Notes under the pieces: generated by a model | The model's database searches: none | What the model was told of the DNA's origin: nothing | Seen by the model: the letters and a program-made list of their open reading frames with translations, nothing else | NCBI RefSeq assembly: GCF_023349125.1 | Contig: NZ_JAKIKT010000010.1 | Coordinates: forward strand, 1-64,000 | From: Shewanella corallii | GTDB lineage: Bacteria > Pseudomonadota > Gammaproteobacteria > Enterobacterales > Shewanellaceae | Direction: 5' to 3' | Length of the DNA: 64,000 nucleotides | Position numbers and translations under genes: made by a program | Shown: positions 8,996 to 17,661 of the stretch, piece by piece | How the letters are laid out: each line of letters begins with the position of its first letter | How positions within the stretch are numbered: the stretch's first letter is position 1

Positions 8996-10639
8996 ATGCG
9001 TGATTCAATGGAATTTGATGTGGTCATTGTGGGTGCAGGTCCGGCGGGGTTGTCTGCCGCTTGCCGATTAAAGCAATTATCACAGGAAGCGGGTAATGAG
9101 CTCAGCGTCTGTGTGGTGGAAAAGGGCTCGGAGGTGGGCGCTCATATTCTGTCAGGCGCCATTATTGAGCCTAAAAGTCTGACTGAGCTGTTCCCTGACT
9201 GGCAGCAGCTGGGGGCGCCGCTGACCTGCAGTGTCAGTGAAGACCGCCTGCTGATGTTGCGGGATGAACAAAAAAGCCTGCGACTGCCTGATTTTGCCAT
9301 TCCAAAACCCATGCACAACCAGGGTAACTATATCGCCAGTCTGGGTCAGCTGTGCCGTTGGCTCGGTGAGCAGGCCGAAGCTTTGGGGGTAGAGATATTT
9401 CCCGGGTTTGCGGCCAGCGAAGTGCTTTATCACCAGGATGGTGCGGTTAAAGGCATAGCCACCGGCGATATGGGGTTGGATAAAGCCGGCAAGCCTAAAG
9501 ACAGTTATATGCCAGGGATGGAGCTTCACGCCAAATACACACTCTTTAGTGAGGGGTGTCGGGGTCATTTGGGTAAAGAGTTACTCGAACGATTTGAGCT
9601 CAACAAGGAGGCTGATGCCCAACACTATGGATTGGGGCTTAAAGAGCTGTGGGAAGTGCCGCCTGAGCAGCATCAAGCTGGGCTTGTGGTGCATGGCTTT
9701 GGCTGGCCGCTGGATAATGAAGCCGGTGGCGGTTTCTTTCTCTATCACGGTGATAACAATCAGGTCGTGGTGGGTTTGATTGTGGATCTTAACTATGCCA
9801 ATCCACATTTGAGTCCCTATGAAGAGTTCCAGCGTTTTAAAACCCACCCGGATATTGCGTGTCATCTGCAGGGCGGTAAACGTCTCTCTTATGGGGCCCG
9901 CGCTATAGCCAAAGGGGGCTTTAATGCGTTACCTGAGATGGGCTTCCCCGGAGGACTCTTGATTGGGTGTGATGCCGGAACCCTGAATGTCGCCAAGATT
10001 AAAGGAACGCACACCTCGATGAAGTCAGGGATGCTGGCAGCGGAGAGCGTATTTAAGGCGATTGACGATGGCCGCACCGACAGCTTGACCGACTTTAGCG
10101 TGAGGTTTCAGCAAAGCTGGCTGTATGACGAGCTCAAGCGCACTCGTAACTTTGCCCCGGCGCTGCATAAACTTGGTCCATTGCTTGGCGGTAGCTTTAA
10201 CTATTTGGAGCAGAATTGGCTCAAGGGTAAAAGCGGTGTGGTACTCAGGGACAAGCTGGCTGACCATGACAGGCTTAAACCTGCATCCATGTGTAAAGAG
10301 AGGCAATACCCCAGGCCCGATGGTGTGCTGAGCTTTGACCGCAACGCGTCTGTTTTTCTGTCCAATACCAACCATGAGGAAGATCAGCCCTGTCATCTGC
10401 AGCTCATAGATGCCGCTATTCCCATGCGGACCAATCTTCCCATCTTCGGTGAGCCTGCGCAGCGTTATTGTCCCGCAGGTGTATATGAAGTGGTGGACAA
10501 TGAGCAGGGCGATAAACAGTTACAAATCAACGCTCAAAACTGCCTGCACTGCAAAACCTGCGATATTAAAGACCCATCCCAGAATATACGCTGGGTGGTT
10601 CCCGAAGGGGGCGGTGGTCCCAATTATCCAAATATGTAA
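8996..10639 (+). CDS. etfD: Electron-transfer flavoprotein-ubiquinone oxidoreductase
   Basis: This 547-residue ETF-QO begins with a dinucleotide fold (VVIVGAGPAGLSAA) for FAD and ends with a 4Fe-4S ferredoxin-like module (CPAGVYEV and NCLHCKTCDIKDP). It passes electrons from acyl-CoA dehydrogenases via ETF to ubiquinone at the inner membrane. Length and the PEGGGGPNYPNM ending are normal. It is 8 bp downstream of the hydratase and last in the operon. No acyl-CoA dehydrogenase or ETF gene is in the window, so partners are encoded elsewhere. Confidence 0.93.
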   Translation: MRDSMEFDVVIVGAGPAGLSAACRLKQLSQEAGNELSVCVVEKGSEVGAHILSGAIIEPKSLTELFPDWQQLGAPLTCSVSEDRLLMLRDEQKSLRLPDFAIPKPMHNQGNYIASLGQLCRWLGEQAEALGVEIFPGFAASEVLYHQDGAVKGIATGDMGLDKAGKPKDSYMPGMELHAKYTLFSEGCRGHLGKELLERFELNKEADAQHYGLGLKELWEVPPEQHQAGLVVHGFGWPLDNEAGGGFFLYHGDNNQVVVGLIVDLNYANPHLSPYEEFQRFKTHPDIACHLQGGKRLSYGARAIAKGGFNALPEMGFPGGLLIGCDAGTLNVAKIKGTHTSMKSGMLAAESVFKAIDDGRTDSLTDFSVRFQQSWLYDELKRTRNFAPALHKLGPLLGGSFNYLEQNWLKGKSGVVLRDKLADHDRLKPASMCKERQYPRPDGVLSFDRNASVFLSNTNHEEDQPCHLQLIDAAIPMRTNLPIFGEPAQRYCPAGVYEVVDNEQGDKQLQINAQNCLHCKTCDIKDPSQNIRWVVPEGGGGPNYPNM

Positions 10640-10644
10640 TGCGT

Positions 10645-10670
10645 AAGCCGGACACCAATCCGGCTTTTTT
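10645..10670 (+). terminator. Terminator of the ipdF-etfD operon
   Basis: AAGCCGGA and TCCGGCTT form a hairpin with loop CACCAA followed by a T6 run, 5 bp past the etfD stop. Confidence 0.85.
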
Positions 10671-10804
10671 ATGCCTTTGAGTTAGATAGCAAATAAAAAA
10701 TTTCGATTATTTATAAGTTTTTCCGATAGTTCTCAAATCTCTTTCTATACTTGTTAAAGCGTTAACGGGATTTCTCTTTTCACTGATACATTCGAGAGCT
10801 GATT

Positions 10805-11818
10805 ATGAGTCCATCTAAAGACAATGGAATTCTGCTGGAGAGCGGGACCAATGAACTTGAAATCATCGAATTCCACCTGCACCGAAAGTTACCCAACGGG
10901 CAGGTAAAAGTCTGTTACTACGGCATCAACGTAGCCAAGGTGAGAGAAGTAATTCGGGTTCCGGAGACCTCGGATTACCCTAAAGCTCACGACAATTTGG
11001 TCGGGGTATTTTCTCTCAGGGATAAATTAATCCCAATGGTTGATCTGGGCAGTTGGCTGAATGTGCCGACCAAAGATGATCTGGATGAGAAGGTGGTCAT
11101 TGTGACCGACTTCAACAAGATGATTAACGGCTTTCTGGTTGATCATGTGCAACGTATTCACCGTGTTTCCTGGGAGCAGGTTGAATCACCAAGTCAGTTT
11201 CTTGAAGCGGGCAGCCAGGACTGTGTGGTGGCGGTTGTTCGTAACGAAGGTCACATCATTATGATCCTCGACTTCGAAAAGATTATCTCTGACATCAATC
11301 CGGAACTCAGCATGGATAAGTATGACCTTACCCATGACAAGCATGTCCCAATGACTGAAGAGATCGTCAAGAAGCGTGATGCCAATACAGTGCTTGTGGT
11401 CGATGACTCTGCGTTTATTCGTAAGATGATTGAGAGCACCTTGATTGCCGGTGGTTACACTGTGATCACCGCTAAAGACGGTGCAGAGGCCCTTAACAAA
11501 TTGGTAGACTTCGAGCGCGCAGTTGAAGAGCACGGCGGCAAGATTGGCGACTATGTCAACGGTATAGTATCGGATGTAGAAATGCCGCAAATGGACGGTA
11601 TGCACCTGGTCAAGCGTCTGCGTGACTCTACGGCTTTCAAGTCTATTCCCATCGTGATGTTCTCATCCCTTATGAGTGATTCAAACCGTGCCAAGGCCCT
11701 TGAACTGGGTGCCAATGACACTATCACCAAGCCGGAAATTGAACGCATGATCCCCTTGATGGATAAACTGATTCTTGGCATCGATCATGATGCTGAAATG
11801 CTGGAAAACGCGTCATAA
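10805..11818 (+). CDS. cheV: Chemotaxis coupling protein CheV
   Basis: This 337-residue protein joins an N-terminal CheW-like coupling domain (about residues 15-165) to a C-terminal receiver domain (about 195-330). The receiver has acidic residues D200/D201, phosphoacceptor D257 (SDVEMPQMDG), S287 and K309, so it should be phosphorylatable by CheA. CheV couples chemoreceptors to CheA and may adapt signalling. It is monocistronic, with a 165-bp A+T-rich promoter region before it and a strong terminator after it. Confidence 0.93.
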   Translation: MSPSKDNGILLESGTNELEIIEFHLHRKLPNGQVKVCYYGINVAKVREVIRVPETSDYPKAHDNLVGVFSLRDKLIPMVDLGSWLNVPTKDDLDEKVVIVTDFNKMINGFLVDHVQRIHRVSWEQVESPSQFLEAGSQDCVVAVVRNEGHIIMILDFEKIISDINPELSMDKYDLTHDKHVPMTEEIVKKRDANTVLVVDDSAFIRKMIESTLIAGGYTVITAKDGAEALNKLVDFERAVEEHGGKIGDYVNGIVSDVEMPQMDGMHLVKRLRDSTAFKSIPIVMFSSLMSDSNRAKALELGANDTITKPEIERMIPLMDKLILGIDHDAEMLENAS

Positions 11819-11835
11819 CATAAAGGTCAGACAGC

Positions 11836-11861
11836 AAAAAGCCCCGAGTTCGGGGCTTTTT
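11836..11861 (+). terminator. Terminator between cheV and tusE
   Basis: AAAAAGCCCCG/CGGGGCTTTTT is a hairpin with loop AGTT. The A and T runs on both sides let it serve convergent cheV and tusE. Confidence 0.85.
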
Positions 11862-11880
11862 CAGTTTGTGGAGCAAGGTA

Positions 11881-12216
11881 TCAGATACACTTGGCGGGTT
11901 TTGGCAGCCCGGCAATTTTGGTGGCCTGTTTCGCCGGACCAACCGGGAACAGAGTATAAAGATACTTGGAGTTGCCTTTATCCGGCCCCATTGCCTGACC
12001 TATGGCTTTCACCAGTACCCGGATAGCCGGGCTGGTGTTGAACTCAAGATAGAAGTTGCGCACGAAGTTGATCACTTCCCAGTGGGCCTCGGTCAGTTCA
12101 ATCTCTTCACCGGCGGCAATAACCGGCGCCAGTTCAGGAGACCAGTCTGATACGTTAAGCAGGTAACCCTGAGCGTCTGTATCAATCTGGGCGCCGTTAA
12201 ATTCAATGTGGTTCAC
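11881..12216 (-). CDS. tusE: Sulfur carrier TusE (DsrC family)
   Basis: This 111-residue DsrC-fold protein ends in KPAKCI, with the conserved penultimate cysteine that accepts sulfur. TusE takes persulfide from TusBCD and hands it to MnmA for 2-thiolation of tRNA wobble uridine. It lies 12 bp downstream of tusB, so unlike E. coli, where tusE stands apart, the whole relay appears to form one tusDCBE transcript. Beside yccA it keeps the E. coli neighbourhood. Confidence 0.9.
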   Translation of the reverse strand: MNHIEFNGAQIDTDAQGYLLNVSDWSPELAPVIAAGEEIELTEAHWEVINFVRNFYLEFNTSPAIRVLVKAIGQAMGPDKGNSKYLYTLFPVGPAKQATKIAGLPKPAKCI

Positions 12217-12228
12217 GTTATCTTCGTC

Positions 12229-12510
12229 CTACCAGGTAATGACTTTATTGTGACTGAGTGTCAGTGCGACAAACTCGTCATAGCTGACCAATGGGTATCC
12301 ACTTGTTTGCATCTGCAAACCGCGGGCTTCGACGTCATCTTTCAGCAAATACACTTTAAAAGGTGACAGGGCCATGGACCATTGACGTTTCAGTACGGCA
12401 TTAACCCCGTTACCGGACAGTAAAAAGCTGTCCGCTTTGCCTGCATATCTCAGGGCGGTATGAAGGCCATTGTCGTTACCGGGAGACGTTTGAATATGGT
12501 GTAAGATCAT
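12229..12510 (-). CDS. tusB: Sulfurtransferase complex subunit TusB (DsrH family)
   Basis: This 93-residue protein starts MILHHIQTSPGNDNGL, typical of DsrH/TusB, with VYLLKDDVEARGL in the middle and a KVITW end. TusB is the small subunit of the TusBCD heterohexamer that relays sulfur. Its start overlaps the tusC stop by one base, indicating translational coupling. Confidence 0.85.
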   Translation of the reverse strand: MILHHIQTSPGNDNGLHTALRYAGKADSFLLSGNGVNAVLKRQWSMALSPFKVYLLKDDVEARGLQMQTSGYPLVSYDEFVALTLSHNKVITW

Positions 12511-12866
12511 TAGAATACCAAAACCTCATCCGCTTCCAGCAAACGCTGGGCAATATCATCGGCCTGTACCACTTCAGCTTCAATATTCAGTACTGAGCGT
12601 TTCAGACCAAACTCTTTCAGGGATTCACCGCAAACCAGTACATCTTCAACATCGTAAAGCGGCAGTGCCTTAAAGGTGGAGATGTAATTTCTGGCACCAA
12701 TCAGCTCGGGCGCCTGGTCACTGACCAGATTCAATACGCCTTCGTCAGTGAATATCAAAGTGACCTGCTGTTCAAAGCTGGCGCTTAACATGGCCAAATC
12801 CAGCGCTTCTCTGCCATGGGGAGTACCATGGGGAGGACGACGGAAAACAATACAAATATGCTTCAC
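12510..12866 (-). CDS. tusC: Sulfurtransferase complex subunit TusC (DsrF family)
   Basis: This 118-residue DsrE/F-like protein starts with KHICIVFRRPPHG and contains EALDLAMLSASFEQQVTLIF and a VLVCGESL segment. TusC is a structural partner of TusD in the sulfur relay for mnm5s2U synthesis. It lies 9 bp after tusD and overlaps tusB. Confidence 0.88.
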   Translation of the reverse strand: MKHICIVFRRPPHGTPHGREALDLAMLSASFEQQVTLIFTDEGVLNLVSDQAPELIGARNYISTFKALPLYDVEDVLVCGESLKEFGLKRSVLNIEAEVVQADDIAQRLLEADEVLVF

Positions 12867-12875
12867 AGGAGCCTC

Positions 12876-13265
12876 TTAAAAACAGATCAGGCGGTCAGCC
12901 TGTTCAATGCCGGTAACCAACTCACCCAGACCACCATTGATAAAGGGGGCTGACGTATTCCAATGTTCAGCTTGTTGCTCTTTGGCGTCTTGCTCAGACA
13001 ATATGCCGCGACGTAGCGCTGCTGACACACAGTTCACCAGTTCAATGCTGTGTTGGTTGGCCAAGTCGCACCAGGCCTGATGCAGATTAAACTCATCGCT
13101 TGCGGGGCTCAGCAAAGTGTTGGAGTGGCTAACGCCTTCCTGATAGAAGAACACCCGAACCACTTCATGGCCTGCGGCCAGTGCCGATTGGGTAAATTTA
13201 AGCGCATGTACACCGGCGTTGTCGCCATACACGCTGCCATTTACCTGAATAATAAATTTGCTCAT
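12876..13265 (-). CDS. tusD: Sulfurtransferase complex subunit TusD (DsrE family)
   Basis: This 129-residue DsrE-fold protein is the catalytic member of TusBCD. The active-site cysteine is in VNCVSAALRRG, matching TusD Cys78. It accepts sulfur from TusA. It is the first gene of the tusDCBE unit. Length and order are typical of gammaproteobacteria. Confidence 0.9.
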   Translation of the reverse strand: MSKFIIQVNGSVYGDNAGVHALKFTQSALAAGHEVVRVFFYQEGVSHSNTLLSPASDEFNLHQAWCDLANQHSIELVNCVSAALRRGILSEQDAKEQQAEHWNTSAPFINGGLGELVTGIEQADRLICF

Positions 13266-13272
13266 ATAACAA

Positions 13273-13297
13273 AAAATGGCCCGTAAAGGGCCATTTT
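13273..13297. terminator. Hairpin between yccA and tusD
   Basis: AAAATGGCCC and GGGCCATTTT pair around GTAAA. It sits downstream of yccA and just upstream of tusD on the same strand, so it likely ends yccA transcripts. Confidence 0.7.
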
Positions 13298-13320
13298 ACC
13301 TTAATTAAATCCAAATTGGA

Positions 13321-13980
13321 TTAGTCGTCGTTGCTCATACCCAGCAGGTTCAGCAGGGCGATAAACAAGTTCAGGAAATCCAGGTACAGAGACACAGTGG
13401 CGCGAATATAGTTGGTCTCGCCACCGTTAACGATACGGCTGGTGTCATACAGGATAAAACCTGTCATCAGCAGGGCAATACCTGCGTTCAGTGCCATAAA
13501 GAAGCCGGTAGTCTGAATAAAGAAGCTGGCAATAAGCCCAACAACTACAATAACCAGACCCGCTACCAGGAAACCGCGCATGAAAGAGAAGTCTTTCTTG
13601 GTGGTCAGGGCATACATGGACAGTGCACCAAAGATCACTGCGGTTAAGCCCAGTGCCTGCATAATCAACATAGGGCCATTGGCCATGCCTACATAATGGT
13701 TGAGTATGTAACCCAGGGAAGCACCTTCCATACCGGTAAAGGCGAATACCCAGAACAGACCTGCAGAAGTGTCAGCTTTGCGCAGAGTCACAAACAGCAG
13801 GACCAAACCACCGATAGACAGGCCCAGAGAGGCCCAGCGTCCTACACCCAATGCCATACCTATGCCGGCACACAAAGCGGAAAACGCCAGTGTCATTGCC
13901 AAGAGCATATAGGTGTTTTTCAGCATCTTGTTGACCTCGAGGGTCGACAACTGACTGCTGTACGTCGATTCTTGCTTCAT
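13321..13980 (-). CDS. yccA: Bax inhibitor-1 family membrane protein YccA
   Basis: I set the start at 13980 (MKQESTYSSQL) because TTGGAG precedes it; an upstream in-frame ATG at 13992 lacks a site. The 219-residue protein has seven hydrophobic segments and the BI-1 C-terminal pattern (FILYDTSRIVNGGE, LYLDFLNLFIALLNLLG). E. coli YccA is an FtsH substrate and modulator that protects SecY. The yccA-tusE-serT neighbourhood is conserved with E. coli. Confidence 0.9.
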   Translation of the reverse strand: MKQESTYSSQLSTLEVNKMLKNTYMLLAMTLAFSALCAGIGMALGVGRWASLGLSIGGLVLLFVTLRKADTSAGLFWVFAFTGMEGASLGYILNHYVGMANGPMLIMQALGLTAVIFGALSMYALTTKKDFSFMRGFLVAGLVIVVVGLIASFFIQTTGFFMALNAGIALLMTGFILYDTSRIVNGGETNYIRATVSLYLDFLNLFIALLNLLGMSNDD

Positions 13981-14158
13981 AGATGACTCCAATGCATCAA
14001 TAGTTAAATCCGGTTTAACTCAACACCTTGTGTTGAAGTTGTCGCGTATTCCATGAATAAAGGATATTAACCCAAGCCTGAGCACAAAAGTCAACGATGA
14101 CAAGTGACACAGGCCGGTTTGTTAACAAATTATCATACGCAAATATGAGCTGTTATGG

Positions 14159-15061
14159 TCACGCAAGCCACTCTTTATGCAGCTTGTCGCTGTCACCCAG
14201 ATAATCCAGCACCCAGGTCAGAGCGGGTGACATCTTTGCGGGATTCCACGCCAGGCAGCAACTGCTTGGGCGTAAACTGTTTTCCAGCTGCTTCTCTTTT
14301 AGCATACCAGTCTGAATAAAAGGTGCCGCCAGATGTCTGGGCATATACCCGATACCCAGTCCTTCGCGAAAACAGTTGATGGCGCGGATCCAGTCAGGCA
14401 CCACAAGACGACGCTGATTATCCAGCAGCCAGGTCATGCGCTTTGGGATCTCCCTTGAGGTGTCTTCCAGACAAATTGAGGGAAAAGGGCGGAGTTCATC
14501 GTCGGTCAAAGGTCGGTCGATATCGGCCAGCGGGTGATTCTTGCTCACCAGAAATGACCATTCAATCTCACCCATCTCCTTATATTGATAGAAACCACCC
14601 ACAGGAACCGCCGTAGTTGCGCCAACAGCAATATCGCTGCGTCCTGTGGCCAAGGCTTCCCATACGCCGTTAAATACTTCAATACGGACAATCAGTTCTA
14701 CATCCTGAAACTGTCTGTAGAAGTCTGCAATCAACACGCTGATACGGTCAGCTCTGACAATATTATCCAGTGCGATAGATAGCGTGGGTTGCCAGCCATT
14801 GGCAATTCTCTGAGTATCACGCTTCAGGCCATCCATGTGTCCCAGGATAGATCTGGCATGACGAACGAAATGCTCACCGGCAGGCGTCAACGACACGCTG
14901 CGGTGGTGCCGCAGAAACAGGGCAACTCCCAGCTCTTCCTCTATTTGTTTAACGGCATAGCTGACTGCTGAAGGGACTTTGTGCAGTCTGTGGGCGGCGG
15001 CGGTAAAACTGCCATCCCGGGCAACGATATCTATCAGTTCCAACGCCTGTTCCGAGAGCAT
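14159..15061 (-). CDS. punR: LysR-type regulator PunR
   Basis: The start at 15061 (MLSEQALELIDIV) has GAGG upstream; a longer in-frame version would add 25 unlikely residues. The 300-residue protein has a LysR helix-turn-helix (SFTAAAHRLHKVPSAVSYAV) and an effector domain. It resembles E. coli PunR (YdhB) along its length, for example QRIANGW, FNGVWEAL, RMTWLLDNQRR and SPALTWVLDYLGDS. PunR activates the divergent transporter gene punC in response to purine nucleosides, and punC lies here in the same divergent arrangement, 120 bp away. Confidence 0.88.
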   Translation of the reverse strand: MLSEQALELIDIVARDGSFTAAAHRLHKVPSAVSYAVKQIEEELGVALFLRHHRSVSLTPAGEHFVRHARSILGHMDGLKRDTQRIANGWQPTLSIALDNIVRADRISVLIADFYRQFQDVELIVRIEVFNGVWEALATGRSDIAVGATTAVPVGGFYQYKEMGEIEWSFLVSKNHPLADIDRPLTDDELRPFPSICLEDTSREIPKRMTWLLDNQRRLVVPDWIRAINCFREGLGIGYMPRHLAAPFIQTGMLKEKQLENSLRPSSCCLAWNPAKMSPALTWVLDYLGDSDKLHKEWLA

Positions 15062-15181
15062 AGGAGGCCTCTTTAATTGCTGTGACTTATTTTGAAAGCA
15101 TGGTTCAAAAATAATTGCTTCAACCCAATAAATCAAGATCGTAGAATGCGACGCCTTTTTTAAGATTATGCTGATTTGATT

Positions 15182-16423
15182 ATGAACAACGCATCTACTG
15201 GCAGGTACTTCCTGTTTTTATTCTATCTTTCTCTACTCAGCATGCTGGGTTTTATTGCTACAGATATGTATCTGCCAGCTTTCAAAGCTATTGAAAGCAG
15301 TTTTGGCAGTTCTCCATCTGAAGTGGCCATGTCTCTGACCACCTTCCTGGCCGGTCTGGCCTGTGGTCAATTGGTGTACGGCCCATTGGTAAACCGTATC
15401 GGTCACCGCAACGCTTTGTTTGCGGGTATGGCGTTGTTCTGTGCCGCGACTCTGGTGATTGCCAACAGTGACAGCATCATGATGCTGAACACAGCGCGAT
15501 TCTTCCAGGCGCTGGGTGCCTGTGCCGCCGGGGTGATTTGGCAGGCTTTGGTAGTAGAGCAGTACGACTCAGAAGAAGCTCAGGGTATCTTCAGCAACAT
15601 TATGCCTCTGGTGGCACTGTCTCCTGCATTGGCGCCCATCATTGGTGCGTTTGTTCAGGAACATCTGGGCTGGAGAGCTATCTTCCTGGCACTGACTGGT
15701 GTGGGCATACTGATTATCATGCTGACTGCTGTGCTGGTGCCTGCGCCGAAGGTCAAGAGTGAAACCACAGAAGTTGCCAAAAAAGCAGGCTTTATGGATA
15801 TCATCAAAAATACCCGTTTCCTGGGTAACGTGATTATCTTTGGTGCCTGTAGTGGTGCGTTCTTCTCTTACCTGACCGTTTGGCCGATCGTGATGGAGCA
15901 AAATGGTTACGCATCGGCTGAGATTGGGCTGAGCTTTATTCCACAGACCATTATGTTCATTGTGGGCGGCTATGCCGGCAAGATTCTGATTAAGAAAGTG
16001 GGTAACGAGAAGGCACTGCAAGCTCTGCTGGTACTGTTTGCGTTGTGTGTTGCTGGTATTGTGACTGTGACTCTGCTGATTGATGTCGCTACCATCTTCC
16101 CGCTGCTGCTGATTTTCTCTGTATCTGCCGCGGCCAATGGTGCGATTTATCCAATCGTGGTGAACAATGCACTGCAGCAGTTTTCCAACGATGCAGCAAA
16201 AGCGGCTGGTGTGCAGAACTTCCTGCAGATAAGTATGTCCTTCGGTGCATCAAGCCTGGTAGCAATGTTTGCCGCCAGCGGTGACAAGGCCATTGGCTGG
16301 GGTATTCTGACCTGCGCCGTGGGTGTTGCTATTGGTTACCGGCTGCAATCAACCAAACAGCGCATGGTGATGCCGGACAATGCCCGGGCAGCTATGTTCT
16401 GCGACGAAAACGCCCAGAAGTGA
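15182..16423 (+). CDS. punC: Bcr/CflA-type MFS transporter PunC (purine nucleoside)
   Basis: This roughly 413-residue major-facilitator protein has 12 predicted membrane segments and the Bcr/CflA pattern ATDMYLPAF near the N-terminus and the loop NRIGHRNAL. The start ATG 15182 is chosen over a TTG two codons earlier. In E. coli PunC (YdhC) moves purine ribonucleosides and is activated by PunR, and the divergent punR here supports that role over general drug efflux. Confidence 0.85.
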   Translation: MNNASTGRYFLFLFYLSLLSMLGFIATDMYLPAFKAIESSFGSSPSEVAMSLTTFLAGLACGQLVYGPLVNRIGHRNALFAGMALFCAATLVIANSDSIMMLNTARFFQALGACAAGVIWQALVVEQYDSEEAQGIFSNIMPLVALSPALAPIIGAFVQEHLGWRAIFLALTGVGILIIMLTAVLVPAPKVKSETTEVAKKAGFMDIIKNTRFLGNVIIFGACSGAFFSYLTVWPIVMEQNGYASAEIGLSFIPQTIMFIVGGYAGKILIKKVGNEKALQALLVLFALCVAGIVTVTLLIDVATIFPLLLIFSVSAAANGAIYPIVVNNALQQFSNDAAKAAGVQNFLQISMSFGASSLVAMFAASGDKAIGWGILTCAVGVAIGYRLQSTKQRMVMPDNARAAMFCDENAQK

Positions 16424-16503
16424 CTATAAGTTAAGCACTTGAATAAAAGCTTTAAAATAGTGCTTTACAGCAAGGTGGGTGAAGGCTAATATTCGCCTCG
16501 TTC

Positions 16504-16594
16504 GGAGAGATGGCAGAGTGGTCGAATGCACCGGTCTTGAAAACCGGCAAGGGTTAATAGCCCTTCTAGGGTTCAAATCCCTATCTCTCCGCCA
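16504..16594 (+). tRNA. serT: tRNA-Ser(UGA)
   Basis: The acceptor stem GGAGAGA pairs with TCTCTCC, followed by discriminator G and an encoded CCA. The anticodon loop is CTTGAAA between CCGGT/ACCGG stem strands, giving anticodon UGA. A long variable arm (AGGGTTAATAGCCCTT) and the T-loop GTTCAAATC complete a normal class II serine tRNA. Confidence 0.97.
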
Positions 16595-16603
16595 TATTTA
16601 GAG

Positions 16604-16632
16604 AAGGCCTGCTGGAAACAGCAGGCCTTTTT
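16604..16632 (+). terminator. Terminator after tRNA-Ser
   Basis: AAGGCCTGCTG and CAGCAGGCCTT form an 11-bp stem with a GAAA tetraloop, then T5. Confidence 0.9.
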
Positions 16633-16969
16633 GCTATCTGGAGTTCGCTGGTTCAGTAAGGGATTTTGCCTTATAACTCATATCACCAGTTTGAACCTAA
16701 AAGCCTTCGCCATATCCCTTGAAACGACAGTACCTAACTTGCTGGCGTTTTTATTTATGTCATGCAGCTCAGTTCTTCCTATCCGGTTTCCACTGATCTT
16801 TGCTTATCCATGAATGATCGCACTGCAGTGCACCATATAAACTCCCATGATAAATCTATGTTATGTCATCAATAAGAATTGATAATTTTAGTTAATTGAT
16901 GTCGGTTTCTATAATTCTCCTATCTTAACTGAACACCTGATTCGCATCTGATGATGCGGGAGAAATATT
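16633..16969. other. Intergenic stretch without a recognised gene
   Basis: About 340 bp separate the tRNA terminator from the VOC gene. A 60-codon frame at 16631-16813 has no credible ribosome-binding site and overlaps the terminator, so I do not call it. The last 100 bp are A+T-rich and probably hold the VOC promoter. Confidence 0.5.
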
Positions 16970-17455
16970 ATGAAAATGAATCACGTAGGTATTATGGTTG
17001 GCGATATGGACAAGGCCGTTGAATTTTACACCAATGCCCTTGGCCTTAGAGTCGTGATGGGCAACACCAAGGTGATTGAAGAGCGGGAAACCGCTATCGG
17101 CAGAATGTGTATCGCTGTGTTCGGCGAGGGCTTCAAAGGATTTAATATCGCTCATTTGGTGACCTCTGATGGCATAGGGGTTGAACTGTTTGAAATGAAA
17201 GAGCGTCAGCAGCGCCATGTAGTGGACTTCACCCGTCTGGGCATTTTCCATTTCTGTCTGCAAACTGACGACTTCCACAGTGTGATAGAAAAGGTGGAGC
17301 AGTTCGGTGGCAAGGTTCGGATGGATATCATGCGTTACCATCCGGAAGATGATTCAAAACCTGCCAAGATGGTGTATCTGGAAGATCCCTTCGGCAACCT
17401 GTTTGAGCTTTACTCTCACACCTATGAAGAGACTTACGCCTCAGATTACGAATAG
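16970..17455 (+). CDS. VOC family (glyoxalase-like) protein
   Basis: This 161-residue protein has two vicinal-oxygen-chelate halves: MNHVGIMVGDMDKAVEFYTN at the start, and GIFHFCLQTDDF with a C-terminal YLEDPFGNLFELYSH carrying the second-half metal glutamate. The layout matches glyoxalase/bleomycin-resistance/dioxygenase relatives. The substrate cannot be assigned. GGGAG lies 6-10 nt before the start, and a terminator follows 15 bp after the stop, so it is monocistronic. Confidence 0.8.
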   Translation: MKMNHVGIMVGDMDKAVEFYTNALGLRVVMGNTKVIEERETAIGRMCIAVFGEGFKGFNIAHLVTSDGIGVELFEMKERQQRHVVDFTRLGIFHFCLQTDDFHSVIEKVEQFGGKVRMDIMRYHPEDDSKPAKMVYLEDPFGNLFELYSHTYEETYASDYE

Positions 17456-17470
17456 TCTCTAACCAATGCT

Positions 17471-17497
17471 AAAGGCCGCATCAGTGCGGCCTTTTTT
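17471..17497 (+). terminator. Terminator after the VOC gene
   Basis: AAAGGCCGCA and TGCGGCCTTTTTT form a hairpin with loop TCAG and a T6 tail. Confidence 0.88.
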
Positions 17498-17661
17498 GTA
17501 TTTGGGACGGCGTAAAACAATGCCGGTGCGGCGTTAATATCCTGCATAACGCTTGAAATTCCATCAAAAAAACTCAATGTATAACAACAAGTGCGTCTTT
17601 TTGGATAGTGTCGCGTCATTAGATTAAGACGATTGACTGCAATAATTTACGGAATTCGATA

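Noticed and set aside
16504..16594. tRNA-Ser as an attachment site of an island
   Set aside because: No integrase and no second copy of the tRNA 3' end was found in the window.
16631..16813. 60-codon frame after tRNA-Ser
   Set aside because: It begins inside the tRNA terminator and has no ribosome-binding site.
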